The notes under the pieces: generated by a model
Seen by the model: the letters and a program-made list of their open reading frames with translations, nothing else
Told to the model about the DNA's origin: nothing
Database searches by the model: none
Shown: in pieces, positions 35,258 to 43,621 of the stretch
Position numbering within the stretch: position 1 is the first letter of the stretch
Layout of the letters: every line of letters starts with the position of its first letter
Made by a program: the position numbers and the translations under genes
DNA from: Bacteroidota bacterium
GTDB taxonomy: Bacteria; Bacteroidota; Bacteroidia; Bacteroidales; Lentimicrobiaceae
DNA: 64,000 nucleotides
Assembly: GCA_023434665.1 (NCBI GenBank)
Contig: JAEYSM010000023.1
Coordinates: forward strand, 1-64,000
Direction of reading: 5' to 3'

Positions 35258-36589
35258 TTAATTTTTTACCCTGTTTCTAATAATATTACCAACTTTATTT
35301 TTCCCCAATCTGACATAATCTAAGATTGGCCGGCCTGAGGGACATGTATATTGACAAGAACCACATTCCATACAGTCCATAATATTCTCTTTCTCGGCTT
35401 CATCATATACTTCATTCTCAATAAGCTGAGCCAAAAGCACTGGTTGAAGACCAATCGGACATACGGAAATGCAACGTGCACACCTTATACAGTTATGAAT
35501 TTTAACTCTTCTGCTGTCTGATTGGGGTAGCACCAGAATGCCCGATGTTCCTTTTACGATAGGAATATCCAGAGAAGTCAATGCTTTTCCCATCATAGGA
35601 CCCCCACTTATTACTTTACCTGTATCAGAGGGTAATCCTCCGGCAATCTCTATTATATAATCAATAGATGTTCCTATGCGCACTCTGAAGTTACCTGGAT
35701 TTTGTAGTGATAGACCTGTTATAGTAACTATTCTATCAATCAATGGCTTATTTTTCTGAACAGCCTCATAAACAGCTAGAGCAGTACCAACATTTTGAAC
35801 AATGCAACCTGTCTCAATTGGTAATTTCCCAGAAGGAACTTCCCTACCCGTTATGGCTTTTATTAATTGCTTTTCAGCTCCTTGCGGATACTTTACTTTA
35901 AGTGGAATGACTTGTATTTCAGGACATGCAGAAGCCAGCTTTAATAAATGCTCAATTGCATCGGGTTTATTATTTTCAATTCCAATAAAAGCTTCTTTCA
36001 CCTGAAGAGCTATCATCAGAATTCTGATACCAGTTATAACTTCCTCGCCATATTCAAGCATTACTCTATGATCTGAGGTTAAAAATGGCTCACATTCCAC
36101 CCCATTAATAATTAGATATTGTGCTACTTTGTCTTTAGGAACCATTAGTTTCACATGCGAAGGAAAGGTTGCCCCTCCCAAACCAACTATTCCACAATCC
36201 TTAATTCGGGATATAATTTCATCTTTGGTAAGGGATATATCTGTATTAATCTCTGATGATCTATCAATGGTTTCAACCCATTCATCACCTTCCACATCTA
36301 TTGTAATTGCAGGTCTCCTATAACCTGTTGCATCAATTATTTCTTCAATCTTTGTGACTTTCCCTGAAACCGATGAGTGTATATTTGATGATATAAAAGT
36401 TTCTCCAACAGCTATCAATTGTCCAACCTTTACTGATGAACCTTTCTCAACTATAGGTTTTGATGCAGAACCCAAACTCTGCGATAGAGGGATACTAACT
36501 TTTGAAGGTACGTTTGCAGTGGTAATAGAAACATCTGCTGTAATTTTGTTCTCTTCAGGATGAATTCCCCCAAGTTTAAAAGTCTTCAA
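35258..36589 (-). CDS. rnfC: Rnf complex subunit C
   Basis: 443-residue peripheral subunit that reduces NAD+. N-terminal barrel-sandwich domain, then the flavin/NAD domain (GIVGLGGATFPSHVKL, NGVECEPFLTSDHRVM, YPQGAEKQLIKAITGREVP), SLBB-like part, and two C-terminal [4Fe-4S] motifs CIRCARCISVCPIGL and CMECGSCQYTCPSG. Short form of RnfC, without the long Ala-rich tail of gammaproteobacteria. Separated from rnfB by 51 bases. Confidence 0.94.
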   Translation of the reverse strand: MKTFKLGGIHPEENKITADVSITTANVPSKVSIPLSQSLGSASKPIVEKGSSVKVGQLIAVGETFISSNIHSSVSGKVTKIEEIIDATGYRRPAITIDVEGDEWVETIDRSSEINTDISLTKDEIISRIKDCGIVGLGGATFPSHVKLMVPKDKVAQYLIINGVECEPFLTSDHRVMLEYGEEVITGIRILMIALQVKEAFIGIENNKPDAIEHLLKLASACPEIQVIPLKVKYPQGAEKQLIKAITGREVPSGKLPIETGCIVQNVGTALAVYEAVQKNKPLIDRIVTITGLSLQNPGNFRVRIGTSIDYIIEIAGGLPSDTGKVISGGPMMGKALTSLDIPIVKGTSGILVLPQSDSRRVKIHNCIRCARCISVCPIGLQPVLLAQLIENEVYDEAEKENIMDCMECGSCQYTCPSGRPILDYVRLGKNKVGNIIRNRVKN

Positions 36590-36640
36590 TGAATTACCCT
36601 CCGTTATTATTTTACTTATGTAGGATTGATAAATTAAATG

Positions 36641-37513
36641 TTAAATACTTTCTGCACCGACAATAATGTTTCCGCTTTCAGTTTTTTCTTTCCTGGGAGG
36701 AAAATTTAATTCCAGTATTGCCCCTGTTGGACAAGCTTGTACACATTTACGGCACAATTTACATTTTGATGCATCAATGTAAGCAATATTGTTGACCATT
36801 GTGATTGCATCATAGGCGCATTCTTTCACACATTTTCCGCAACCTATACAGGCTACTGAGCAATTTTTCCTGGCTATGGCTCCCTTTTCTTTATTTATAC
36901 AAGAAACAAAAATTCGTCTGTCCTTTTTACCCTTAGGCCGGAGCTCAATAATAGTTCTGGGACATGCCTTAACACAGGCCCCGCAAGCAACACATTTATC
37001 ATCGAGTACCTTTGGAAGCCCGGATTCCTCATCCATAATGATAGCATCGAATTTACATGACCTCACGCAATCGCCATTACCAAGACATCCAAATGGACAT
37101 CCAGTCTCTCCAGCTGATAATGAATGCGCAAAAGAACATGAGATTGCTCCTTCGTATTCCATTTTCCGAGGCGCGTTCGTATGAGATCCATTACACCTAA
37201 TTACAGCAATCTGAGGATCAGAATCAACTGCTTTTAGTCCAAGGGCAGAAGCAATAGCCTTCATACCTTCATTACCTGCAACTGGACAATTAAGAGAATC
37301 AAGATTACCAGCTTTCACAATTTCTTCTGCCAATGCACGGCAACCTGCCATACCGCACCCTCCGCAATTTGCTCCTGGTAGCAGATCACTTATGACATCA
37401 ATACGGGGATCTTCAATTACCTTGAATTTCTGTGCGATAAAGTAAAGGATAACTGCTGCAGCTACCCCAAGGGCGCTTAAAGTTATTACAGCAAATAAAA
37501 TAGTTTCGTTCAC
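36641..37513 (-). CDS. rnfB: Rnf complex subunit B, multi-cluster ferredoxin
   Basis: 290-residue subunit that takes electrons from ferredoxin. N-terminal membrane helix, then the Fe-S domain CGGCGMAGCRAL, then several [4Fe-4S] motifs: CVACGACVKACP, CIGCGKCVKECA and CKLCRKCVQACP, plus an extra cluster-like set around GCPFGCLGNGDCVRSC. This long form is the one found in Bacteroidota and Clostridia. First gene of the operon behind the promoter at 37558-37589. Confidence 0.95.
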   Translation of the reverse strand: MNETILFAVITLSALGVAAAVILYFIAQKFKVIEDPRIDVISDLLPGANCGGCGMAGCRALAEEIVKAGNLDSLNCPVAGNEGMKAIASALGLKAVDSDPQIAVIRCNGSHTNAPRKMEYEGAISCSFAHSLSAGETGCPFGCLGNGDCVRSCKFDAIIMDEESGLPKVLDDKCVACGACVKACPRTIIELRPKGKKDRRIFVSCINKEKGAIARKNCSVACIGCGKCVKECAYDAITMVNNIAYIDASKCKLCRKCVQACPTGAILELNFPPRKEKTESGNIIVGAESI

Positions 37514-37557
37514 TAACCGTCATTTTTGTTTGAACACTTAAAATAGCTTAAGCGAAG

Positions 37558-37589
37558 CAAAAATAACATTATAGAAATTACATTTCAAA
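37558..37589 (-). promoter_or_regulatory. Promoter of the rnf operon
   Basis: Minus strand: TTTG (37589-37586), 20-base spacer, TATTTTTG (37565-37558). Full -33/-7 consensus; the leader to the rnfB start at 37513 would be about 35-40 bases. Confidence 0.62.
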
Positions 37590-37823
37590 AAAACACAAAA
37601 AAATATTTCTGTAAGTTATTGAATATCACAAGTATAATTCGCCTCATAACATAGTGAAATTTAACTATTTGAGGGTTTTGTTTAGAACCAATTTAAATAA
37701 CTATATATCTTTTTCCTTCTATTAACAGAAGAAAGTTTCCTGACTTATGAACTCAGAAAGTTTCCATATTTACTTCTGTAACAACCCATAGAAACCTCAA
37801 GTTTGATAATAGTTTTCCAAAAA
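37590..37823. other. AT-rich gap between rseC and rnfB
   Basis: The full gap between the two genes is 310 bases (37514-37823). It holds the rnf promoter and the repeat structure given separately, and no frame longer than a few dozen codons. No terminator hairpin is visible after rseC, so rseC transcripts may run into rnfB. Confidence 0.5.
37725..37779. repeat. Inverted repeat enclosing an 11-bp direct repeat
   Basis: AGAAAGTTTCC occurs twice, at 37730-37740 and 37755-37765 (25-base period). Each copy has a small dyad (GAAA-G-TTTC). Around both lie ACAGAAG (37725-37731) and CTTCTGT (37773-37779) as inverted arms. Located about 140 bases upstream of the rnf -33 box. Confidence 0.4.
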
Positions 37824-38240
37824 TCAGGATAGTGTAAAACGGAAGTATTTTTTCATTTTATTTCTGAAAAAATGAAGTATTAGAAAATAGGGAACTAATA
37901 CGATAAGAGAAGAGAGTGCAGCTACAATTTCAGAACTATATTCAACGGTAATCAAAAGAGTTGTTATCAACAATATGAATGGAATAATGTATCCATACAA
38001 AACCGCAAGCCATCCACTACCAGAAATCATTTTTATATCAACTGTATCTCCTGGCAACACAACTTTATGACGGTCTTTCTCCACATCAATTAATCTTTCT
38101 CCTGATCCCAATGATGTACAAACTCCTTTCGAATAACACATAGAACAAGCACTTTGATTGTGTATTCTTACTTTAATGTATTTGTCACCTATAGTTTCAA
38201 CAACACCGCTTTTTATAATACAATCTTCTTTTTGTCTCAT
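37824..38240 (-). CDS. rseC: SoxR-reducing system protein RseC family
   Basis: 138-residue membrane protein. The N-terminal cytoplasmic part has the Cys set ACSMCYSKGVC (C-x2-C-x5-C), followed by the TVDIKM strand and two membrane helices (about 75-125). RseC occurs with rnf genes in many Bacteroidota and proteobacteria, where it is thought to help keep SoxR reduced; here it precedes rnfB on the same strand. No soxR is in the window, so a direct role with Rnf is the simpler reading. Confidence 0.88.
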   Translation of the reverse strand: MRQKEDCIIKSGVVETIGDKYIKVRIHNQSACSMCYSKGVCTSLGSGERLIDVEKDRHKVVLPGDTVDIKMISGSGWLAVLYGYIIPFILLITTLLITVEYSSEIVAALSSLIVLVPYFLILHFFRNKMKKYFRFTLS

Positions 38241-38331
38241 CTCAAATTCGACTTGTATAGTAATTTTTATTTAATAGAAAAGCTCTTAATTAATTAACCT
38301 ACTGATTATCATTAATGTTTATTTATCCAGA

Positions 38332-39027
38332 TCATGGAGTGGAGAGTGAAACCGGTAATACCTTACCGTTCATCCATTTATGTGCATGCATAGCAAACCA
38401 GCTAATATATTGTGCCATTTCGTCAGGAGAAGTTTGAGCAACAAACCCTGGAAATGCCTTCTCAAGCATTGGGGTTTGTACACTCCCCAATGCAAGGCAA
38501 TTTACTGACATTCCTTTTTCTGATAACTCTAAGGCAAGGCATTCGGTCAGGATAGAAAGAGCTCCTTTTGATGAACTATATGCTGATAATCCAGGAAATT
38601 TAACACTCCCTTGATATCCTCCCATGCTGCTAATATTAACAATATGAGCACCATTATTGAAAAAAGGCAATAGTGTCTGAATCAGAAAAAAGGGACTCTT
38701 AAAATTTGTATCACAAACCTGATCAAAATCGTCAGTTGTTATTTCAGAAAATGGTTTATTAATCAACGATCCAGCATTATTTATTAGAATATCAATTTTC
38801 CCACCTAAACCGTCAATCGTATGTTTTAACTCCGAAATCTCATGCAAATTTATATCTAATGGTTGTATCAATACCTTACTTTTATATTTCTTCAGATCCT
38901 TAGACAATTGTATAAGTCTTTCTTCATTCCGCGAAATTAATACCAGGTTATGAGTTCCATTTTTCGCAAATTCTCTTGCTGTTGCTTGTCCAATACCACC
39001 AGATGCACCTGTAATTATAATATTCAT
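38332..39027 (-). CDS. Short-chain dehydrogenase/reductase
   Basis: 231-residue Rossmann oxidoreductase. Seen: cofactor motif TGASGGIGQA, NNAG, the catalytic Ser in NISSMGGY and Y-x3-K in YSSSKGA, then the substrate loop ending SVQTPM. R at ISRNEER suggests NADP preference. Substrate unknown. Follows hydF by 8 bases on the same strand, so probably in one transcript, though I know of no functional link. Confidence 0.83.
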   Translation of the reverse strand: MNIIITGASGGIGQATAREFAKNGTHNLVLISRNEERLIQLSKDLKKYKSKVLIQPLDINLHEISELKHTIDGLGGKIDILINNAGSLINKPFSEITTDDFDQVCDTNFKSPFFLIQTLLPFFNNGAHIVNISSMGGYQGSVKFPGLSAYSSSKGALSILTECLALELSEKGMSVNCLALGSVQTPMLEKAFPGFVAQTSPDEMAQYISWFAMHAHKWMNGKVLPVSLSTP

Positions 39028-39035
39028 TTTGACGA

Positions 39036-40244
39036 TTATTTAACTCGTTCAAACATTGATACTGATCGATGAAAAATACCATGCATCCAAGCGATGGCCA
39101 TACCATAATTGGTCACTGGAACCCCGGCAAGTACCGCTTGCCTAACTCTGTTTATTACTTGCTTTCTAGTTATAACACAACCTCCGCATTGCACAACTAA
39201 AGAATAGTCATTAATATCTCTTGGTGAATTACCTAATCCAGCCACAACATCAAATAATAGTTCTTTGCCAGTATATTTCTTTAACCAGGTTGGAATTTTA
39301 TGTCTTCCAATGTCATCACAAGATACATGATGAGTGCACGATTCCAAAATTAAAATCCTATCACCATCCATCAAATTATCAATACATGGAGTGCCTTTTA
39401 AATAATTCTCAAAATCACCTCTTTGTCTTGCTAGAAGGATACTAAAACTGGTAAAAGGAATCTCTTCAGGAATGAATTTACCAACTTTTTCAAAAACCTG
39501 ACTGTCAGTAATAACAAGGCTAGGTTTTGGTTGTACTTCTTTCATAAGTTTTTCAACTTCATTCTCCTTGCATAACATCGCAACTCCATCATTATCAAGA
39601 ACATCTCTAATTGCTTGGACCTGTGGGAGTATCATACGGCCTTCAGGAGCTTCGGAATCTATTGGGGTAATAAGTAACACGGTTTCTCCCGGTTTGAATA
39701 GCCCACCAACCATTGCTCTCGAAGTGTATGCTGTTTCGGGCATAGCTTGCGCTAATATTTTTAGCAATTCCTCATTTCCATCTGCTTTCAATGCACTAAA
39801 TTCATAGACAATTGTCTGATACTTCTGCTCCAAACTCTTTGCAAATTTTGTATCAAGCGCAACAATGTCACTCTTGTTATGCAAGAAGATAAATGGCACA
39901 TCAAACTCTTTAAACCGGGCAATAAGATTCTCTTCAAATTCTCCTATACAGTTATTACTTATTAATAATATCGCAATGTCTATTGTCTTAAGAGTATCAT
40001 AAGACTTGTTAATTCTTTTAAGACCAAGCTCACCTGTATCATCGATTCCGGCCGTATCAATAAGAATAGCCGGACCAATACCTGGTATTTCCATCGATTT
40101 CTTAACCGGATCAGTGGTTGTTCCGGCATGAGGAGAAACTATAGCTGTCTCAAACCCTGCTAATACGTTAATTAAAGAGCTTTTGCCATAATTTCGTCGC
40201 CCATAAATTCCAATATGCGGTTTTATTTCTTTTCCCTTAGACAT
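39036..40244 (-). CDS. hydF: [FeFe]-hydrogenase H-cluster maturation GTPase HydF
   Basis: Scaffold on which the 2Fe subcluster of [FeFe] hydrogenase is assembled. 402 residues from the ATG at 40244 (a TTG 3 codons earlier is less likely). GTPase domain 1-165: GRRNYGKSSLIN (P-loop), DTAGIDDTG and HNKSD; a dimerisation domain; and the Fe-S domain with ESCTHHVSC and VQCGGCVITRKQV carrying the cluster Cys and His. Its presence implies an [FeFe] hydrogenase, but hydE, hydG and the hydrogenase are not in this window. Confidence 0.92.
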   Translation of the reverse strand: MSKGKEIKPHIGIYGRRNYGKSSLINVLAGFETAIVSPHAGTTTDPVKKSMEIPGIGPAILIDTAGIDDTGELGLKRINKSYDTLKTIDIAILLISNNCIGEFEENLIARFKEFDVPFIFLHNKSDIVALDTKFAKSLEQKYQTIVYEFSALKADGNEELLKILAQAMPETAYTSRAMVGGLFKPGETVLLITPIDSEAPEGRMILPQVQAIRDVLDNDGVAMLCKENEVEKLMKEVQPKPSLVITDSQVFEKVGKFIPEEIPFTSFSILLARQRGDFENYLKGTPCIDNLMDGDRILILESCTHHVSCDDIGRHKIPTWLKKYTGKELLFDVVAGLGNSPRDINDYSLVVQCGGCVITRKQVINRVRQAVLAGVPVTNYGMAIAWMHGIFHRSVSMFERVK

Positions 40245-40339
40245 AATTCTCAATGGAGTATCTATTTATAACTTCCTATTGACATGTATACTCCAATAAC
40301 CAAAATTACAATAAATAGGACTTCAAAGAATCTAATGGT

Positions 40340-40347
40340 TATTTTTG
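40340..40347 (+). promoter_or_regulatory. Possible -7 box of phoH
   Basis: TATTTTTG, about 60 bases before the phoH ATG at 40408, in the divergent gap with hydF. No good -33. Confidence 0.3.
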
Positions 40348-40407
40348 CAATACATTTGAACTACAAAACCATCACAAGGTTATTCTTTTATCATTATATT
40401 TAACTTT

Positions 40408-41343
40408 ATGAGCGAAAAGATCTTCAGTATTGAATCATATAGTCCGCTTGAACTTTTTGGGGTAGGTGATCGAAATCTAAATATTGTCAGAGAATTATTG
40501 CCAAAACTTAAAATCGTTGCCAGAGGAGAACACATTAAAGTAATAGGAGATCCAAATGAAATAGATCATTTTGAGAACCTTTTCAAGTTAATGCTTATTC
40601 ACTATGACCATTTTGGAAAAATTACTGAAAATGATATTAAACAATTGGCCGAACCAGGAACCACAGATACTTTAATCAAGAGTTCTCCGGATGTCTTGGT
40701 TCATGGGAGAAATGGTCAGATTATTAAAGCCAGATCAGCAAACCAGATAAAGATTGTTGAAAGTATTGATAAAAATGATATGGTTTTTGCAATAGGACCA
40801 GCCGGTACAGGTAAGACTTACACTGCAGTAGCATTAGCTGTGAGGGCTTTGAAGAACCGAGAAGTTAAAAGAATTATTTTGACTCGCCCTGCCGTCGAGG
40901 CCGGTGAAAACCTAGGTTTCTTACCTGGGGATCTAAAAGATAAGCTCGATCCGTATATGCAACCTTTATATGATGCCCTGAGAGACATGCTTCCTCCGCA
41001 AAAATTACTCACATATATTGAAGATGGAACTATTGAGATTGCACCATTAGCTTTTATGAGAGGAAGGACCCTCGATAATGTATTTGCTATTCTTGATGAG
41101 GCACAAAATGCCACAAGCAATCAATTGAAGATGTTCCTAACTCGTATGGGGCGTAATGCCAAATTTTTTATTACTGGTGATATAACACAAATTGATTTAC
41201 CTCGAAATCAAAATTCAGGCCTGATGCATGCTACAAAAATCCTCTCTTCAATTCCAGGTGTTGATGTTATCCAGTTAAACGAATCTGATGTTATGCGCCA
41301 TAAGCTAGTGGCTCAAATCATAAAAGCTTACGAATCTCAGTAA
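40408..41343 (+). CDS. PhoH-family ATPase (YbeZ type)
   Basis: 311 residues: an N-terminal KH-like region (about 1-90) and the PhoH P-loop domain with Walker A GPAGTGKTY, VEAGENLGFLPGD, Walker B ILDEAQNA and TGDITQIDLP. YbeZ-type PhoH is an RNA-related ATPase that often works with the ribosome-maturation endonuclease YbeY; ybeY is not adjacent here. Ends at a strong bidirectional terminator. Confidence 0.9.
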   Translation: MSEKIFSIESYSPLELFGVGDRNLNIVRELLPKLKIVARGEHIKVIGDPNEIDHFENLFKLMLIHYDHFGKITENDIKQLAEPGTTDTLIKSSPDVLVHGRNGQIIKARSANQIKIVESIDKNDMVFAIGPAGTGKTYTAVALAVRALKNREVKRIILTRPAVEAGENLGFLPGDLKDKLDPYMQPLYDALRDMLPPQKLLTYIEDGTIEIAPLAFMRGRTLDNVFAILDEAQNATSNQLKMFLTRMGRNAKFFITGDITQIDLPRNQNSGLMHATKILSSIPGVDVIQLNESDVMRHKLVAQIIKAYESQ

Positions 41344-41366
41344 GACAAGAACACAATTCATAACAA

Positions 41367-41397
41367 AAAAGGAGGCATTTATCCAACGCCTCCTTTT
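41367..41397. terminator. Bidirectional terminator between phoH and the C10 protease
   Basis: AAAAGGAGGC (41367-41376) pairs with GCCTCCTTTT (41388-41397) around an 11-base loop, with A-rich and T-rich flanks on both sides. It serves two convergent genes. Confidence 0.88.
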
Positions 41398-41420
41398 CTA
41401 TTTTTTCAAGTCTTATAATC

Positions 41421-43535
41421 TTACTTGATGATCAGTTTCTTTGTGACCGATCCTTTATCGCTATCAATCTTGATTAGATAAACACCTTTGGAGTAACTTC
41501 CAAGTTGTAAAGTACGATTAACGTACCCACTTTCGAGTTTGGAAGGCTCAGTATAAACAACTTCGCCCAATAAGTTCATTACCGAAATTTTTACTTGTGC
41601 TGTCTCAGCAACATTAAACTTTATATCAGTATAGGATGTTGCAGGATTAGGGAATATCGAAAGATTTCTTGTAAACTCATCGTTTGATGCTTTTACATTA
41701 GCTATGTAATAATCAGCTTCAAAACCCTCTCCATTATTAAAACCATTTGAGGAGAACATAAGCATCATCTGACCGGTTGAAGATACGATTGGCTCAGGAA
41801 TTGTATTACCTGTGAGATCACCTAACAAAGTATTACTTGGCACTTCAAACACTTTAAGAAAGTCACCTTCGCCAAGATCAAAAGAGTTAAAAGATAAAGT
41901 TAAATCTGTAGCCCATGCAGGATTAATTCTCCATTTACATACTGTTCCATTATTGTAACGGTATTGACCACTACCATCAGAAATTGTTCCTGTTTGCTCT
42001 GTTAAATTGGTTATACTATTTGTGCAGTAAACGGGATAAGTGGATGAAAACTCTGCTCTGAAACCATTACTTTCATCTGAACCATCAGTGAGAAATTTGA
42101 TAAACATTTGTCTTCCTTGAGCGATAAGTGGTGAAACCGCTGATCCTTGTCCGTAAGAAGCTAGCAAAGGCGCATTTTCATCACTTCCTGCGTATACCTT
42201 AAGTGAATCTCCTGTTCCAAAATCGATTTCAAGGATATTTAAAGTTATACTTGTCACTGAGTCGGTTGGACGAATTAACCATGTATATGCACTGTTAGAT
42301 AAATAGTTTGCGATAGGGCCGCTGGGATCCTGAATACTCCCGATTGGAACGGTAATAGTCTTATTATCAGGAGCATATGGATAATACTCAGGATTAGGAA
42401 TAAAATTCCTTACCATTGCCTGCTGAGATGAGAAACCATTAACGTCAGAAATGGCATAATAACCATTTCCGCTTCCACTCCACCCAAAGTTAAAGTGATA
42501 CATTTTTCCTGTACCTGTTATTTGATAACCATCCAACAAAAACGCATGTCCTCCATCAGAAGATTGTCCTGAATAGTAGAGAGGTTGTTGAGCATCGATT
42601 TGTTCAATTATCATATTATCCCAGGTAGTTGCAGGATAGCTCATTTTCTGAACATGTTGAACAGAATTTGAAATTTTAAAGTAGGAACGCAGAGCAGCAG
42701 GCACATCATTACTATAAGCTCCTGATCCATCACTGCCATATTGCATCCTGACTGCCACCCCACAATGATATTGAAGTTCAGCAATTGCATTTACAGATTC
42801 TCCCATACCAGCATTCAAGGAGTTAGTCATAGCGTCCCAATTATAGTACGTAGAACCAAAATCAGCAGTTTGAACACCATAGCCAGCTGCATTGTATGAA
42901 TATGTACCTGTTCCAACTTCGGGATAGCGATAATAGTACATTATCATCGACATGGCAGTTGCAACACAACCGGCATAAACATGGTCACCCGGACCATTGT
43001 CATCCTCAGGACAGTAGGCATTATATGGAAAATCCTGATTCCAAAGTATGTCAACGAGTGGCTCAACATCTCTGTTTCCATCAAGCATCATCCTGGGATT
43101 TGTTAAAGTCGATAATTCAGCCCATTGATAATTAACCTCGCTACTTGCCATTACATTATTTTGACGAGCAAAGTCGATCTGATCAATATATTCCTGAAGA
43201 AATGAATTGTAATGAGGAGCCAATTCCCCTTTTGGAAATTTGCCTTCAGTTGAATAACCAATGATGGGAGAATACACGTCATCTGCAGAAACAATTACCC
43301 ACCCTCCATTTTCAATATCGAAAATGTAAAAAGCTGGTTGGTCAGTTGTCATTCTCGTTTCGTATAAAACAGGAATAATATCCGAAATATTTGTTGATAT
43401 TCCTTTTTGAACATAACGCTCATACATAAAGTTGCGGGCAATATTAGCCGCATCGTTTGGTTGCACTATGGCGGCCATTAAATTACCGGCAAACAATAAT
43501 GCTACAATTAAAGAAAGTAATTTTCCAAATTTCAT
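41421..43535 (-). CDS. Secreted C10 (streptopain-like) cysteine protease with CUB-like domains and T9SS sorting domain
   Basis: 704 residues. Signal peptide 1-21; Spi-like propeptide (about 22-150); C10 peptidase domain with catalytic Cys190 in YAGCVATAMS, His330 in GGHAFLLDGY and FNFGWSG; two CUB-like beta domains (about 390-498 and 503-612, each with a GDxLKV strand: FGTGDSLKVYAG, LGEGDFLKVFE); and a type A T9SS C-terminal domain (about 625-704: FPNPA, GVYLIKI, KKLIIK). It is exported by T9SS, probably cleaved and either released or anchored. Compare PrtT of Porphyromonas. Preceded by a TATTTTTG box (43581-43574). Confidence 0.93.
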   Translation of the reverse strand: MKFGKLLSLIVALLFAGNLMAAIVQPNDAANIARNFMYERYVQKGISTNISDIIPVLYETRMTTDQPAFYIFDIENGGWVIVSADDVYSPIIGYSTEGKFPKGELAPHYNSFLQEYIDQIDFARQNNVMASSEVNYQWAELSTLTNPRMMLDGNRDVEPLVDILWNQDFPYNAYCPEDDNGPGDHVYAGCVATAMSMIMYYYRYPEVGTGTYSYNAAGYGVQTADFGSTYYNWDAMTNSLNAGMGESVNAIAELQYHCGVAVRMQYGSDGSGAYSNDVPAALRSYFKISNSVQHVQKMSYPATTWDNMIIEQIDAQQPLYYSGQSSDGGHAFLLDGYQITGTGKMYHFNFGWSGSGNGYYAISDVNGFSSQQAMVRNFIPNPEYYPYAPDNKTITVPIGSIQDPSGPIANYLSNSAYTWLIRPTDSVTSITLNILEIDFGTGDSLKVYAGSDENAPLLASYGQGSAVSPLIAQGRQMFIKFLTDGSDESNGFRAEFSSTYPVYCTNSITNLTEQTGTISDGSGQYRYNNGTVCKWRINPAWATDLTLSFNSFDLGEGDFLKVFEVPSNTLLGDLTGNTIPEPIVSSTGQMMLMFSSNGFNNGEGFEADYYIANVKASNDEFTRNLSIFPNPATSYTDIKFNVAETAQVKISVMNLLGEVVYTEPSKLESGYVNRTLQLGSYSKGVYLIKIDSDKGSVTKKLIIK

Positions 43536-43621
43536 AGGGAATCCTTATTTAATGATATTTATTACGTTGGGCTCAAAAATAGGAAAAAATAACATCAATC
43601 AGACTACTCTATAAAAATAGC

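Noticed and set aside
37730..37765. Direct repeats as a CRISPR remnant
   Set aside because: Only two 11-bp copies, 25 bases apart, without cas genes; a regulatory site fits better.
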